A stretch of DNA of 40,582 nucleotides from DASUSH01 sp036375215. Its GTDB lineage: Bacteria; Actinomycetota; Thermoleophilia; Solirubrobacterales; 70-9. Below the pieces are notes generated by a model, which saw only the letters and a list, made by a program, of their open reading frames with translations, searched no databases and was not told where the DNA came from. Within the stretch, counting starts at the first letter, position 1, and every line of letters begins with the position of its first letter. The stretch covers positions 1 to 40,582 of the forward strand of contig DASUSH010000081.1 of NCBI GenBank assembly GCA_036375215.1. The letters run 5' to 3'. Positions 14,466 through 23,973 of this stretch are shown piece after piece. A program made the translations under genes and the position numbers.

Positions 14466-15076
14466 GTCGGCATCACCTCGGGCGGCGCGAACGGCTCGAG
14501 GCCGACCTGCTCGCTCGGCGGCCCCTCGGCGGCGAGCCGGCGCACGCGGGCGAGCTGGCGCCGCGTGAGGCCGGGGAGCGCGTCGGCGACCGCGTCGAGC
14601 AGCTCCGCGTAGGGGCTCTGCTCGTCGCGCGCGGCCGCGCGGACGAGCTCGAGCGAGACCCGCTGGCCCGCGAGCAGGGAGCGGCCCGGCTCGCCGCCGA
14701 GGGCCGCGAACTCGAGCATCAGCGGCAGGTAGTCGGGCAGCTCGGTCCCGCTGGGCTCGAAGCCCGCGCTCGCGTAGGCCTGCTTGAGGCGCAGCATCGC
14801 CAGGCCGCGCTGGCGGCGGTCGCCGTGCTCGTGGTAGGTCAGGTGCAGGCTCTGGCGCCGGCCGAAGTCGAACGTCTCGACGTACGCGCGCTCGAGCTCC
14901 GCCGCCGGGCGCGAGCGAAACCAGCCGAGGAACGCCGCGATCCGGCGCGACTGGCGCCGGGTCGCCCCCTCGAGGGCGCCGGGCTCGACCTCCGCCGCGG
15001 CCTCGCGGACCTCGGGGCCCGGGTACTGGAGCAGCACCGAGAGCGCCTTCAGGACGTGCACGGGCTCAGCGGCCAT
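14462..15076 (-). CDS. narJ: Nitrate reductase assembly chaperone NarJ
   Basis: A 204-residue cytoplasmic chaperone of the TorD/DmsD/NarJ family, needed to insert the molybdenum cofactor into NarG before the complex docks on NarI. Family segments seen are LSVLLQYPGPEVREAA at the start, YVETFDFGRRQSLHLTYHEHGDRRQRG in the middle, and ELPDYLPLMLEFAAL. I chose ATG 15076 (MAAEPVHVLK), which overlaps the narH 3' end by 11 bases; upstream sequence in this frame has no family similarity. Confidence 0.92.
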   Translation of the reverse strand: MAAEPVHVLKALSVLLQYPGPEVREAAAEVEPGALEGATRRQSRRIAAFLGWFRSRPAAELERAYVETFDFGRRQSLHLTYHEHGDRRQRGLAMLRLKQAYASAGFEPSGTELPDYLPLMLEFAALGGEPGRSLLAGQRVSLELVRAAARDEQSPYAELLDAVADALPGLTRRQLARVRRLAAEGPPSEQVGLEPFAPPEVMPT

Positions 15077-16628
15077 CGCCGTTGCCGCCCCCCCTGACCA
15101 GGTAGTCGCGGACGTCGAAGTCCGGATCCGGGCCGTGGTCGTGCTCGCCGGAGAGGTCCGGGACGACGCCCGCCCCGGCGAAGTCGATCCCGCACGAGCC
15201 CTGCTCGGCGAAGACCGCGGGCGAGGCCTCCCCATGGCGCCGCGGGATCACGTAGCGCTCGTCGTAGTCCCCGATCGCGACCATGCGGAACATCCGCTCG
15301 AGCTCGGCGGGCTCCATCCCGACCTCGCGGGCGACCTCCGCGTCGGCCTCCCCGTCGACGTTCTGCGCGCGCATGTAGCGGCGCATCGCCAGCAGCCGCC
15401 GCAGCGAGCGGCGGACAGGGTCGGGATCGCCGGCGGACAGGAAGCCGGCCAGGTAGTCGACCGGGATCCGCAGCTCCTCGATCGCCTCGAAGACCTGCTC
15501 GTGGTCACCGCCGTCGCGGACCAGCGACTCGCCGAGGCTCTCGACCGGCGAGAGCGGCGGCACGTACCAGACCATCGGCAGCGTCCGGTACTCGGGATGG
15601 AGCGGCAGGGCGATCCGCCAGCGCTTGCACATCGAGTACACGGGTGAGCGGCTCGCCGCCTCGAGCCAGTCCTCCGCGATCCCGTCGCGCCTCGCCTGCT
15701 CGCGGACCTCGGGGTCGTCGGGGTCGAGGATCAGGTCGAGGTGGGCGTCGAGCAGGTCGTGCTCGTCGGGCACCGACGCCGCCGCCTCGACGCGGTCGGA
15801 GTCGTAGAGGACGATGCCGAGGTGGCGCAGGCGACCCACGCACGTCTCCGAGCAGACGGTCGGCAGCCCCGCCTCGAGCCGCGGGTAGCAGAAGTTGCAC
15901 TTCTCGGCCTTGCCGGTCGACCAGTTGAAGTAGACCTTCTTGTAGGGACAGCCGGAGACGCAGAAGCGCCACGAGCGGCAGGCCTCCTGGTCGACGAGGA
16001 CGATCCCGTCCTCCTCGCGCTTGTACATCGCCCCCGACGGGCACGAGGCGACGCAGGACGGGTTGATGCAGTGCTCGCAGATCCGCGGCAGGTACATCAT
16101 GAACGCCTGCTCGAACTCGAGCTTGACCTCCTCCTCGAGCCCGCGGCGGTTCGGGTCCGCGGCCGCGCTCAGCTCCGAGCCGGCGAGGTCGTCGTCCCAG
16201 TTCGGCCCCCAGGTCAGGTCGACGTCGCCGCCGCTGACGAGCGACTTCGGCCGCGCCGTGGGCTGGAGGTCGCCGCCCGGGGCGGAGATCAGGTGCTCGT
16301 AGTCGTAGGTCCAGGGCTCGTAGTAGTCGTCGATCGTCGGCAGGTCGGGGTTCCAGAAGATGCTGAGCAGCTTGCTGAGCCGCCCGAACCGCCCCGCCTT
16401 CAGCCGCAGCCGCCCGCGCCGGTCGAGCGTCCAGCCGCCGTTCCAGCGCTCCTGGTCCTCGTAGTCGCGGGGGAAGCCGCGCCCGGGCTTGGTCTCGACG
16501 TTGTTGAACCAGGCGTACTCCATGCCGCGCCGGTTGGTCCAGACGTTCTTGCAGGTCACCGAGCAGGTGTGGCACCCGATGCACTTGTCCAGGTTCATCA
16601 CCATCCCCATCTGCGCCCGGACCCGCAT
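15066..16628 (-). CDS. narH: Nitrate reductase beta subunit (iron-sulfur) NarH
   Basis: A 520-residue iron-sulfur protein that relays electrons from NarI to NarG. Four cluster motifs are present: CIGCHTCSVTCKNVW near the N-terminus; CEHCINPSCVASCPSGA; CRSWRFCVSGCPYKK, where the Trp in the cluster motif marks the [3Fe-4S] site; and CNFCYPRLEAG...CSETCVGR. Length matches NarH. ATG 16628 overlaps the narG stop by one base (TGATG). An internal Met (MGMVMNLDK, residue 7) is the start used by many homologues and remains possible. Confidence 0.94.
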   Translation of the reverse strand: MRVRAQMGMVMNLDKCIGCHTCSVTCKNVWTNRRGMEYAWFNNVETKPGRGFPRDYEDQERWNGGWTLDRRGRLRLKAGRFGRLSKLLSIFWNPDLPTIDDYYEPWTYDYEHLISAPGGDLQPTARPKSLVSGGDVDLTWGPNWDDDLAGSELSAAADPNRRGLEEEVKLEFEQAFMMYLPRICEHCINPSCVASCPSGAMYKREEDGIVLVDQEACRSWRFCVSGCPYKKVYFNWSTGKAEKCNFCYPRLEAGLPTVCSETCVGRLRHLGIVLYDSDRVEAAASVPDEHDLLDAHLDLILDPDDPEVREQARRDGIAEDWLEAASRSPVYSMCKRWRIALPLHPEYRTLPMVWYVPPLSPVESLGESLVRDGGDHEQVFEAIEELRIPVDYLAGFLSAGDPDPVRRSLRRLLAMRRYMRAQNVDGEADAEVAREVGMEPAELERMFRMVAIGDYDERYVIPRRHGEASPAVFAEQGSCGIDFAGAGVVPDLSGEHDHGPDPDFDVRDYLVRGGGNGDGR

Positions 16629-19600
16629 CAGTACTCGACCTCGCCCTTGCGCTTGCGGACGATGATCAGCTGGTCGCGCTGCGGGCCGGTGGGGCCGTAG
16701 TAGTTGAAGCCCCAGGAGAGCTGGGCGTAGCCGCCGATCAGGTGCGAGGGCTTCATCGAGATCCTCGTCAGCGAGTTGTCGGTGCCGCCGCGCGCGCCGG
16801 AGATCTCCGAGACGGGGACGTTGACGTGCCGATCCTGGGAGTGGTAGAAGAGCGCCGCCCCGGACGGGACCCGGTGTGAGACGACGGCCCGGCAGGCGAC
16901 GGTGCCGTGGCGGTTGTAGACCTCGAGCCAGTCGTTGTCGGCGACGCCGATCTTCTCGGCGTCCTCGGTCGAGAGCCACATCGCGGGCCCGCCGCGGAAC
17001 AGGGTGAGCATCAGCAGGTTGTCCTGGAACTCGGAGTGGATCGACCACTTCGAGTGCGGGGTGAGGTAGCGCACCGTGACCTCGAGCGCCTCCTCGGCCG
17101 CGGGCTCGCCGGCGAGCCCGATGAGCTGCCCGGCCTCGACCGGCGGCCGGTACGCGGGCAGGCCCTCGCCGAGGTCGAGCATCCACTCGTGGTCGAGGTA
17201 GAGCTGCTGGCGGCCGGTCAGGGTGCGCCACGGGATCAGGTGCTCGAGGTTCGCCGTGAACGGCGAGTAGCGGCGCTCGCGCGACTCGAGCCCCGACCAC
17301 TCGGCGGAGGCGATCACCTTGCGTGGCTGTACGCCGAGCTCGGAGAAGGTGAGGCGCTCGTCGGAGCGCTCCTCGGGGATCTGCGCGAGCGGCCGGCCGG
17401 TGCGCGCCTCGAGGCTGCGGAAGCTCTCGACCGCGAGGCGGCCGTTGGTCGTCCCCGAAAGCGAGAGGATCGCCTCGCAGACGTGGACGTCGCGCTCGAG
17501 CGCGGGGCGACCGTCGGCGGGGCCGCCGCCGTTGGCGGTGCCGTTTCGCCGCCGCAGCTCCTCGACCTCGGGCCCGGGCTTCCACGAGATCCCCTTGGCG
17601 CCGGTGCCCAGCTCCTCGACGAGGGGCCCGAGCGCGGTCATCTTCGCGGCGACCGCGGCGTAGTCGCGCTCGACCGCCACCAGCTTCGGCATCGTCTTGC
17701 CGGGCACGGGCTCGCACTCGCCCGCCCGCCAGTCGCGCACCCGCCCGCCCGGCTGGGCGAGCTCCTCGGGGCTGTCGTGCAGGAGCGGCGCGGCGACGAC
17801 GTCGGTCCGGGTGCCGAGGTGCTCGGCGGCGAGCTCCGAGAAGCGCTCGGCGATCGCGTTGAACGCGTCCCAGTCGGTGCGCGCCTCCCAGGGCGGCGGG
17901 ATCGCGGCGTTGAAGGGATGGACGAACGGGTGCAGGTCGGTCGAGGAGAGGTCGTGCTTCTCGTACCAGGTCGCCGCCGGCAGGACGACGTCGGAGTAGA
18001 TGCACGAGCCGTTCATGCGGAAGTCGATCGTCGTGAACAGGTCGAGCTTGCCCTCGGGGGCCTTGTCGCGCCACTCGACGTCCTCGGGCCGCTCCATCGG
18101 GTCGCTCTCGGCCGAGCGGACCGCCGCGTCGGGCACGCCGAGCAGGTGGCGCAGGAAGTACTCGTGGCCCTTGCTCGAGGAGCCGAGCAGGTTGGCCCGC
18201 CACAGGGTGAGCACGCGCGGGAAGTTGGCCGGGTCGTCGGGGTCCTCGCAGGCGAAGCCGAGGTTGCCCTCGCGCAGCTCCGAGACGACGTGCTCCGCGG
18301 GCTCGACCCCGGCCTCGCGCGCCTCGTCGGCGAGGTCGAGCGGGTTGCGGTCGAAGGTCGGGTACGAGGGCAGCCAGCCGAGCCTCGCGGCGAGCGCGTG
18401 GCAGTCGGCGAAGTGCTTGCCGTCGAGGCTGCCGCCGCCGACCGGCGAGGCCATCTCGCCGGCGCCGAAGGTCTCGTAGCGCCACTGGTCGGTGGCGAGG
18501 TACCAGTAGGGCGTCGCCGGCTGCTGGCGCGGTGGCCGCGACCAGTCGAGCCCGAAGGCGACCGTCATCCAGCCCGTGATCGGCCGCACCTTCTCCTGGC
18601 CGACGTAGTGCGCCCAGCCGCCGCCGTTCACGCCCTGGCAGCCGCAGAAGAGGACGAGCGACAGCATCGCCCTGTAGGTCTGGTCGGAGTGGTACCAGTG
18701 GTTCGTGCCGGCGCCCATCACGATCATCGAGCGCCCGCCGGTGCGCTCGGCGTTGTCGGCGAACTCGCGCGCGATCCGGGCGCAGCGGCCGGCGTCGACG
18801 CCGGTGATCGGCTCCTGCCAGGCGGGGGTGTAGGGCTGGGAGGGGTCGTCGTAGCCCGCCGGCCATTCCCCGGGCAGCCCCTCGCGCTCGACTCCGTACT
18901 GGGCGAGGGTGAGGTCGAACACCGTGGTCACCAGCCGCCCGCCGACGCGGATCGCGGGGACGCCCCGGCGCATCGTGACGCCGCCCTCGGTCTCGCCGCC
19001 GTCGAAGCGCGGCAGCGTGCACTCGACGGCCTCAGTGTGGTTGCCGAGCAGGGTCAGGGCCGGATCGATCTCCCCGAGGTCGAGGTTCCAGCGGCCCTCG
19101 CCGTGCTCGCCCCAGCGGTCGCCGATCGAGCCGGGCGGGACCGCCGGCGCCTCGGCGGCCGCGTCGTAGACGACCGTCCGCCAATCCGCGTTCTCGTCCT
19201 GCTCGCCGATCTCGGAGGCGCGCAGGAAGGCGCCGGGGACGACGCAGCCGTCCTCGCGCTCGCGCAGCGTGACCAGGAACGGCATGTCCGTGAAGCGCCG
19301 CGCGTAGTCGTGGAAGTGCTCGCTGCGCCGCTCGACGTGGAACTCCCGCAGGATCACGTGGCCCATCGCCATCGCCAGCGCGCCGTCGGTGCCGGCGGTC
19401 GCCGGCAGCCAATGGTCGGCGAACTTGGTGTGCCCGGCGTAGTCGGGGGAGACGACGACGACCTTCTGGCCCCGGTAGCGGGCCTCGGTCATGAAGTGCG
19501 CGTCCGGAGTGCGCGTCTGGGGGATGTTCGAGCCCCAGAGGATCATGTAGGTCGAGTTCCACCAGTCCGCCGACTCGGGGACGTCGGTCTGGTCGCCCCA

Positions 19601-20299
19601 GATCTGCGGCGAGGCCGGCGGCAGGTCCGCGTACCAGTCGTAGAAGCTCAGGCAGACGCCGCCGATCAGCGAGAGGAACCGCGTCCCGGCCGAGTAGGAG
19701 ACCATCGACATCGCCGGGATCGGCGAGAAGCCGGCGATCCGGTCGGGGCCGTATCGCCGCACGGTGTGCACGTGCGCGGCGGCGATCAGCTCGACGACCT
19801 CCGGCCAGCTCGCCCGCGCGAAGCCGCCCTTGCCGCGCCGCGACTTGTAGGCCCGGGCGCGCTCGGGGTCATCGACGATCGACGCCCATGCCTCGACCGG
19901 ATCGCCGAGCCGCGCGCGAGCCTCGCGGAACATCTCGAGCAGCTCGCCGCGGACGTAGGGGTGCTTCGGCCGGACCGGCGAGTACACGTACCACGAGAAC
20001 GAGGCGCCCCGCGGGCACCCGCGGGGCTCGTAGTCGGGCGCGTCGGGCCCGTTCGCCGGGTAGTCGGTCTGCTGGGTCTCCCAGGTGACGAGCCCGTCCT
20101 TGACGTGGACCTTCCACGAGCACGACCCGGTGCAGTTGACGCCGTGGGTCGAGCGCACCACCCGGTCGTGCTGCCAGCGCCGGCGGTAGGCGTCCTCCCA
20201 GTCGCGGGCGTAGGTCGAGCGTTCGTTCCAGCCGTCGGCGGACCTCTGGCGAGGCTCGAAGAACTGCTGCGCGCGGAGCAGCGCCCGGCCAGGGCTCAC
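16628..20299 (-). CDS. narG: Respiratory nitrate reductase alpha subunit (Mo-bisMGD) NarG
   Basis: A 1223-residue catalytic subunit reducing nitrate to nitrite. The N-terminal FS0 cluster motif uses His rather than a fourth Cys (H52, C56 and C60 in THGVNCTGSCSW; C94 in RGCPRGASFSW), diagnostic of membrane-bound NarG. The segment ESADWWNSTYMILWGSN with D245 corresponds to the region giving the Asp ligand to Mo. Size is normal. The start is GTG 20299 with no strong ribosome site. An 84-bp gap separates it from the upstream formate/nitrite channel, so an extra promoter is possible, though no operator-like site is seen there. No Tat signal is obvious at the N-terminus. Confidence 0.95.
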   Translation of the reverse strand: MSPGRALLRAQQFFEPRQRSADGWNERSTYARDWEDAYRRRWQHDRVVRSTHGVNCTGSCSWKVHVKDGLVTWETQQTDYPANGPDAPDYEPRGCPRGASFSWYVYSPVRPKHPYVRGELLEMFREARARLGDPVEAWASIVDDPERARAYKSRRGKGGFARASWPEVVELIAAAHVHTVRRYGPDRIAGFSPIPAMSMVSYSAGTRFLSLIGGVCLSFYDWYADLPPASPQIWGDQTDVPESADWWNSTYMILWGSNIPQTRTPDAHFMTEARYRGQKVVVVSPDYAGHTKFADHWLPATAGTDGALAMAMGHVILREFHVERRSEHFHDYARRFTDMPFLVTLREREDGCVVPGAFLRASEIGEQDENADWRTVVYDAAAEAPAVPPGSIGDRWGEHGEGRWNLDLGEIDPALTLLGNHTEAVECTLPRFDGGETEGGVTMRRGVPAIRVGGRLVTTVFDLTLAQYGVEREGLPGEWPAGYDDPSQPYTPAWQEPITGVDAGRCARIAREFADNAERTGGRSMIVMGAGTNHWYHSDQTYRAMLSLVLFCGCQGVNGGGWAHYVGQEKVRPITGWMTVAFGLDWSRPPRQQPATPYWYLATDQWRYETFGAGEMASPVGGGSLDGKHFADCHALAARLGWLPSYPTFDRNPLDLADEAREAGVEPAEHVVSELREGNLGFACEDPDDPANFPRVLTLWRANLLGSSSKGHEYFLRHLLGVPDAAVRSAESDPMERPEDVEWRDKAPEGKLDLFTTIDFRMNGSCIYSDVVLPAATWYEKHDLSSTDLHPFVHPFNAAIPPPWEARTDWDAFNAIAERFSELAAEHLGTRTDVVAAPLLHDSPEELAQPGGRVRDWRAGECEPVPGKTMPKLVAVERDYAAVAAKMTALGPLVEELGTGAKGISWKPGPEVEELRRRNGTANGGGPADGRPALERDVHVCEAILSLSGTTNGRLAVESFRSLEARTGRPLAQIPEERSDERLTFSELGVQPRKVIASAEWSGLESRERRYSPFTANLEHLIPWRTLTGRQQLYLDHEWMLDLGEGLPAYRPPVEAGQLIGLAGEPAAEEALEVTVRYLTPHSKWSIHSEFQDNLLMLTLFRGGPAMWLSTEDAEKIGVADNDWLEVYNRHGTVACRAVVSHRVPSGAALFYHSQDRHVNVPVSEISGARGGTDNSLTRISMKPSHLIGGYAQLSWGFNYYGPTGPQRDQLIIVRKRKGEVEY

Positions 20300-20383
20300 G
20301 TTCGCAGCACCCCGTTCAGCTCGCTGAGCATTCCTCTCCTCGACCGGATCTTGGGCTCGAAGCTATCGGATTGCCCTGAACCA

Positions 20384-21298
20384 TCAGGACTTCGTCTTCA
20401 CGTAGACCAGCCAGTAGACGAGGCCGACCATCACCGAACCCCCGATGATGTTCCCGATCGTGACCGGGACCAGGTTGTCGACGATCGCGTTGGAGAGGGT
20501 CAGGTCGGGATAGTCGGACGGGGCGGCGCCGGTGGTCTCGAAGAACTCCTGCGAGCCCTGGTCGCGGATCAGGAGCCCGGCCGCGAGGAAGTACATGTTC
20601 GCGATGCTGTGCTCGAATCCGGCGGCGACGAAGGCCGTGATCGGGAAGATGATCGCGAGGATCTTGTCGGTCACGGAGCGGGCGCTGTACGTGAGCCAGA
20701 TCGCCAGGCAGACGAGCGCGTTGCACATGATCCCGAGGGCCAGCGCACGGCCGAAGCCGAGGCCCGCCTTCGCGTTCGCGATCGTCAGCGCGCTCTCTCC
20801 CATCGCCCCGTCGCCCAGCTCGTACTGGCCGCCCGCGAAGACGATGATCACCGTCGCGAGCGCTCCGACCAGGTTGCCGAGGTAGACGAGGCTCCAGTTG
20901 CGCAGGAGCCAGCGTGTCGGCACGCGGCGCTCGGCCCACGCCATCACGATCAGGTTGTTGCCGGTGAAGAGCTCGGCACCGGCGACCACGACCAGGACGA
21001 GGCCGAGGCTGAACACCAGCCCGGCGAGGACCCGCGCGACGCCGAAGGCGACCTCGCCCGCGGTGCCGGCGAGCGCCGACGTCGCGAAGATCGCGCCGAG
21101 GGCGATGAAGGCTCCGGCGAGCACCGAGAGGGCGAGCGTTCGCAGGGTCGACATCGAAGCCTTGCTGACCCCGACGTCGGCCGCCTTCGCCGCCATCTCG
21201 GGGGGGAGCAGGGCGTCCAGCTCGGCGGGACGGGCGCGCGGTGGGATCGCGACCGAGGGCCCGGCCTCATCGTCGCGTGAGCGAAACGGGTCGCTCAT
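20384..21298 (-). CDS. Formate/nitrite transporter family channel (FocA/NirC-like)
   Basis: A 304-residue membrane protein of the FNT family, pentameric channels for formate, nitrite or related small anions. About six hydrophobic segments follow a 60-residue soluble N-terminus. The family hallmark FTGNN is present in AELFTGNNLIVMAW, and the later helices contain AAGFEHSIANMYF and VPVTIGNIIGGSVMVG. It sits between formate dehydrogenase and narG and overlaps fdsA by ATGA. It could therefore import formate or export nitrite; context fits both. Confidence 0.92.
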   Translation of the reverse strand: MSDPFRSRDDEAGPSVAIPPRARPAELDALLPPEMAAKAADVGVSKASMSTLRTLALSVLAGAFIALGAIFATSALAGTAGEVAFGVARVLAGLVFSLGLVLVVVAGAELFTGNNLIVMAWAERRVPTRWLLRNWSLVYLGNLVGALATVIIVFAGGQYELGDGAMGESALTIANAKAGLGFGRALALGIMCNALVCLAIWLTYSARSVTDKILAIIFPITAFVAAGFEHSIANMYFLAAGLLIRDQGSQEFFETTGAAPSDYPDLTLSNAIVDNLVPVTIGNIIGGSVMVGLVYWLVYVKTKS

Positions 21299-23973
21299 CC
21301 CCTGCTCCCGATCCGCACCGCCGTGACCTTGTACTCGGGACAGGAGGTGACCTCGTCGACGGCCTGCGAGGTGAGCAGGTTGGCGAGCGCCTCGGGGAAG
21401 TGGAAGCCGATGAACGCCTGGCCCGGCGAGACCCGATCGGTGACATCGGCCGTCGCCTCGATCCTGCCCCGCCGGCTGGCGACGCTGACGAGCTCGCCGG
21501 CGCCGACCCCGAGCTCGGCGGCGTCGTCGGGGTGCAGCTCGAGCAGCTCACGTGGGACCAGCTCGAGGTTGCCGGTCCGGCGCGTCATCGTGCCCGAGTT
21601 GTAGTGCTCGAGCCGGCGCCCGGTGACGAGCAGGATCGGGAAGTCGGGATCGGGCTCCTCGCCCGACGGCGCGTAGGGGATCGCGGCGATCTGCGCGCGG
21701 CCGCTGGGGGTCGCGAACCGCTCGCCGTAGAGCCGGCGCTCGCCCGGCTCCCCCGGCGCCCGGCAGGGCCAGGCGATCGTCCCCTCGCGGTCGAGGCGAT
21801 CGTGCGAGATCCCGGCGAAGGTCGGGGTCAGCGAGGCCATCTCGTCGAACGCCGCGGCCGGCGTGGGGCAGCCGAGGTCGGTTCCGAGCGCGCCCGCGAC
21901 CGCGGCGATGATCTCGAAGTCCGGACGCGCCTCGCCGGGGGGCTCGAGCGCGGGGCGCACGCGCTGCACACGGCGGTCGAAGTTGGTGAAGGTGCCGTCC
22001 TTCTCGAGGAACGAGGCGGCGGGGAGGACGACGTCGGCGAGGCGCGCGGTCTCGGAGAGGAAGATCTCCTGGGAGACGACCAGCTCGCAGGCCTCGATCG
22101 CGGCCCGCACGTGGCCCGAGTCGGGGTCCGTCTGGGCGATGTCCTCGCCGAAGACCACGAGCGCGCGCAGGTCCCCTGCGACCGCCGCGTCGAACATCTC
22201 CGGGATCCGCAGGCCGCGCTCGGGCTTGAGCGGGGCGCCCCAGGCGCGCTCGAAACGGGCGCGGACCTGGTCGTCGGCGATCTTCTGGTAGCCGGGGAGG
22301 ATGTCGGGCATCGCGCCCATGTCGGAGGCGCCCTGGACGTTGTTCTGGCCGCGCAGGGGGTTCGCTCCGCAGCCCGACTCGGTGCCGACGCTCCCCGTCA
22401 GGGTCGCGAGGTTGGCGAGGGTTCGGACGCCGTCGGTGCCGTGCAGGTGCTCGGTGATCCCGAGCCCCCATACGAGCGCCCGTCCTTCGGTCTCGCCGTA
22501 GATCCTCGCGGCCAGGCGCAGGTCGGCGGCGGGGACGCCCGAGATCTCCTCGACGCGCTCGGGGTCGTAGTCGGCGGCGAGCTCGCGCAGCGCCTCGAAG
22601 CCCTCGGTGCGCTCGGCGACGAAGGCCTCGTCGACGAGGCCTTCGTCGATCAGGACCGCCGCCAGTCCGTTGAAGACGGCGACGTTGGTCCCCGGGCGCG
22701 GGCGCAGGTGGACGTCGGCGTAGCGGGCGAGCTCGGTCCGCCGCGGGTCGACGACGACGAGCCGCGCGCCGGAGATCACCCGCTGCTTGATCCGGGCGCC
22801 GACGACCGGGTGGGCCTCGGTCGGGTTCGAGCCGGCGAGCAGGAAGACACCGGCGCGGTCGAAGTCCTCGAAGGGGTTGGTGCCGCCGGCGAGCCCGTAG
22901 CTGGCGGCGAGCCCGGCGGCGGAGGGGGCGTGGCAGATCCGGGCGCAGTTGTCGACGTTGTTGGTCCCGACGGCGACCCGCATCAGCTTCTGCATCAGGT
23001 AGTTCTCCTCGTTGGTCCCGCGCGCCGAGGAGATCGCCGCGACCGAGTCGGGGCCGTGCTCGTCGCGGATCCGCCCCAGCTCGGCGCCGATGTGGCCGAG
23101 CGCCTCGTCCCACGACGCCTCGACGAGCTCGCCGCCGGAGCGGACGAGAGGCCGGGCGAGCCGGTCGGGCGAGCGCACGAACCCGTGCGCGAAGCGCCCT
23201 TTGACGCACGCGTGCCCGCGATTCACGGGCCCGTCCAGGGTCGGCTTGACGAAGGCGACGCGGTCGTCGCGAGTGTGGACGTCGAGCGAGCAGCCCACCC
23301 CGCAGTAGCCGCAGGTGGTCTCCGTGACGCGCTCGATCGGCGCCGGGTCGAGGATGCCGGCCTCGCCGATCGCTCCGGTCGGGCAGCTGTCGGCGCAAGC
23401 GCCGCAGGCGACGCAATCGGATTCCGCCCAGGCCCCGCCGGTGCCCGGGGCGGCGACGGTCTCGAAGCCCCGCCCGACCATCGCGAGCGCGAAGGTGCCC
23501 TGGACCTCGTCGCAGATCCGCACGCAGCGCGCGCAGGCGATGCAGAGCTCGGGATCGAACTTCAGGTAGGGATGCGAATCGTCGACCGGGCGCTCGCGGC
23601 GGACGCCGGCGAATCTGCCCGGGTCGACCCCGAGATGCTCACAGGCGCGGACGAGCTCGCTGCGCTCGCGCGGCAGCTCGAGCGCCCGCGGCGGCAGCGT
23701 GGAGACGAGCAGCTCGAGCGCGGCCCGCGCGGTCTCGCGGGCGTGGTCGTCGTCGGTGCGGATCTCGACGCCGTCCTCGCAGCGCGTCGTGCAGGCCGCC
23801 ACCGGGCCGTGTGCCCGGTCGGTCGAGACCATGCACGTCCGGCACGAGCCGTACGGCCGAAGGCGCTCGTCCCAGCACAGCGTCGGGACCTCGCTTCCGG
23901 CGCGTCGGGCGGCGTCGAGCAGGGTCGCCCCCGCGGGGATCTCGACGTCGCGCCCGTCGACCCGGGCCCTCAT
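21295..23973 (-). CDS. fdsA: NAD-dependent formate dehydrogenase catalytic subunit (FdsA-like, Cys type)
   Basis: An 892-residue molybdenum/tungsten bis-MGD enzyme oxidising formate to CO2. Domain order: N-terminal [2Fe-2S] (C33, C44, C47, C61); two [4Fe-4S] sites of ferredoxin type (C144, C147, C150, C154; C187, C190, C193, C197); a cofactor-proximal [4Fe-4S] (C221, C224, C228, C256); the catalytic domain; and a C-terminal cofactor-binding domain (LLVTGRRLEHYNSGTMTRR). The active-site ligand is Cys347 in NCARICHAPSAAGL, where some homologues have selenocysteine. It overlaps the FdsGB fusion and the FNT channel by 4 bases each. The enzyme might also run in the CO2-reducing direction. Confidence 0.92.
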   Translation of the reverse strand: MRARVDGRDVEIPAGATLLDAARRAGSEVPTLCWDERLRPYGSCRTCMVSTDRAHGPVAACTTRCEDGVEIRTDDDHARETARAALELLVSTLPPRALELPRERSELVRACEHLGVDPGRFAGVRRERPVDDSHPYLKFDPELCIACARCVRICDEVQGTFALAMVGRGFETVAAPGTGGAWAESDCVACGACADSCPTGAIGEAGILDPAPIERVTETTCGYCGVGCSLDVHTRDDRVAFVKPTLDGPVNRGHACVKGRFAHGFVRSPDRLARPLVRSGGELVEASWDEALGHIGAELGRIRDEHGPDSVAAISSARGTNEENYLMQKLMRVAVGTNNVDNCARICHAPSAAGLAASYGLAGGTNPFEDFDRAGVFLLAGSNPTEAHPVVGARIKQRVISGARLVVVDPRRTELARYADVHLRPRPGTNVAVFNGLAAVLIDEGLVDEAFVAERTEGFEALRELAADYDPERVEEISGVPAADLRLAARIYGETEGRALVWGLGITEHLHGTDGVRTLANLATLTGSVGTESGCGANPLRGQNNVQGASDMGAMPDILPGYQKIADDQVRARFERAWGAPLKPERGLRIPEMFDAAVAGDLRALVVFGEDIAQTDPDSGHVRAAIEACELVVSQEIFLSETARLADVVLPAASFLEKDGTFTNFDRRVQRVRPALEPPGEARPDFEIIAAVAGALGTDLGCPTPAAAFDEMASLTPTFAGISHDRLDREGTIAWPCRAPGEPGERRLYGERFATPSGRAQIAAIPYAPSGEEPDPDFPILLVTGRRLEHYNSGTMTRRTGNLELVPRELLELHPDDAAELGVGAGELVSVASRRGRIEATADVTDRVSPGQAFIGFHFPEALANLLTSQAVDEVTSCPEYKVTAVRIGSRG

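Noticed and set aside
16629..19022. Upstream extension of the narH frame to 1318 residues
   Set aside because: It overlaps narG on the same strand in another frame with low-complexity Arg-rich sequence. NarH family sequence begins at 16628.
16907..21280. A 1457-codon open frame on the plus strand across the nar region
   Set aside because: It is antisense to narG, narH and FNT, is Arg/Asp/Val/Glu-rich without any domain, and is the usual by-product of high-GC codon bias.
21295..23973. Selenocysteine formate dehydrogenase with an in-frame TGA
   Set aside because: The frame is open throughout and the active-site position reads as Cys347 in CARICHAPS.
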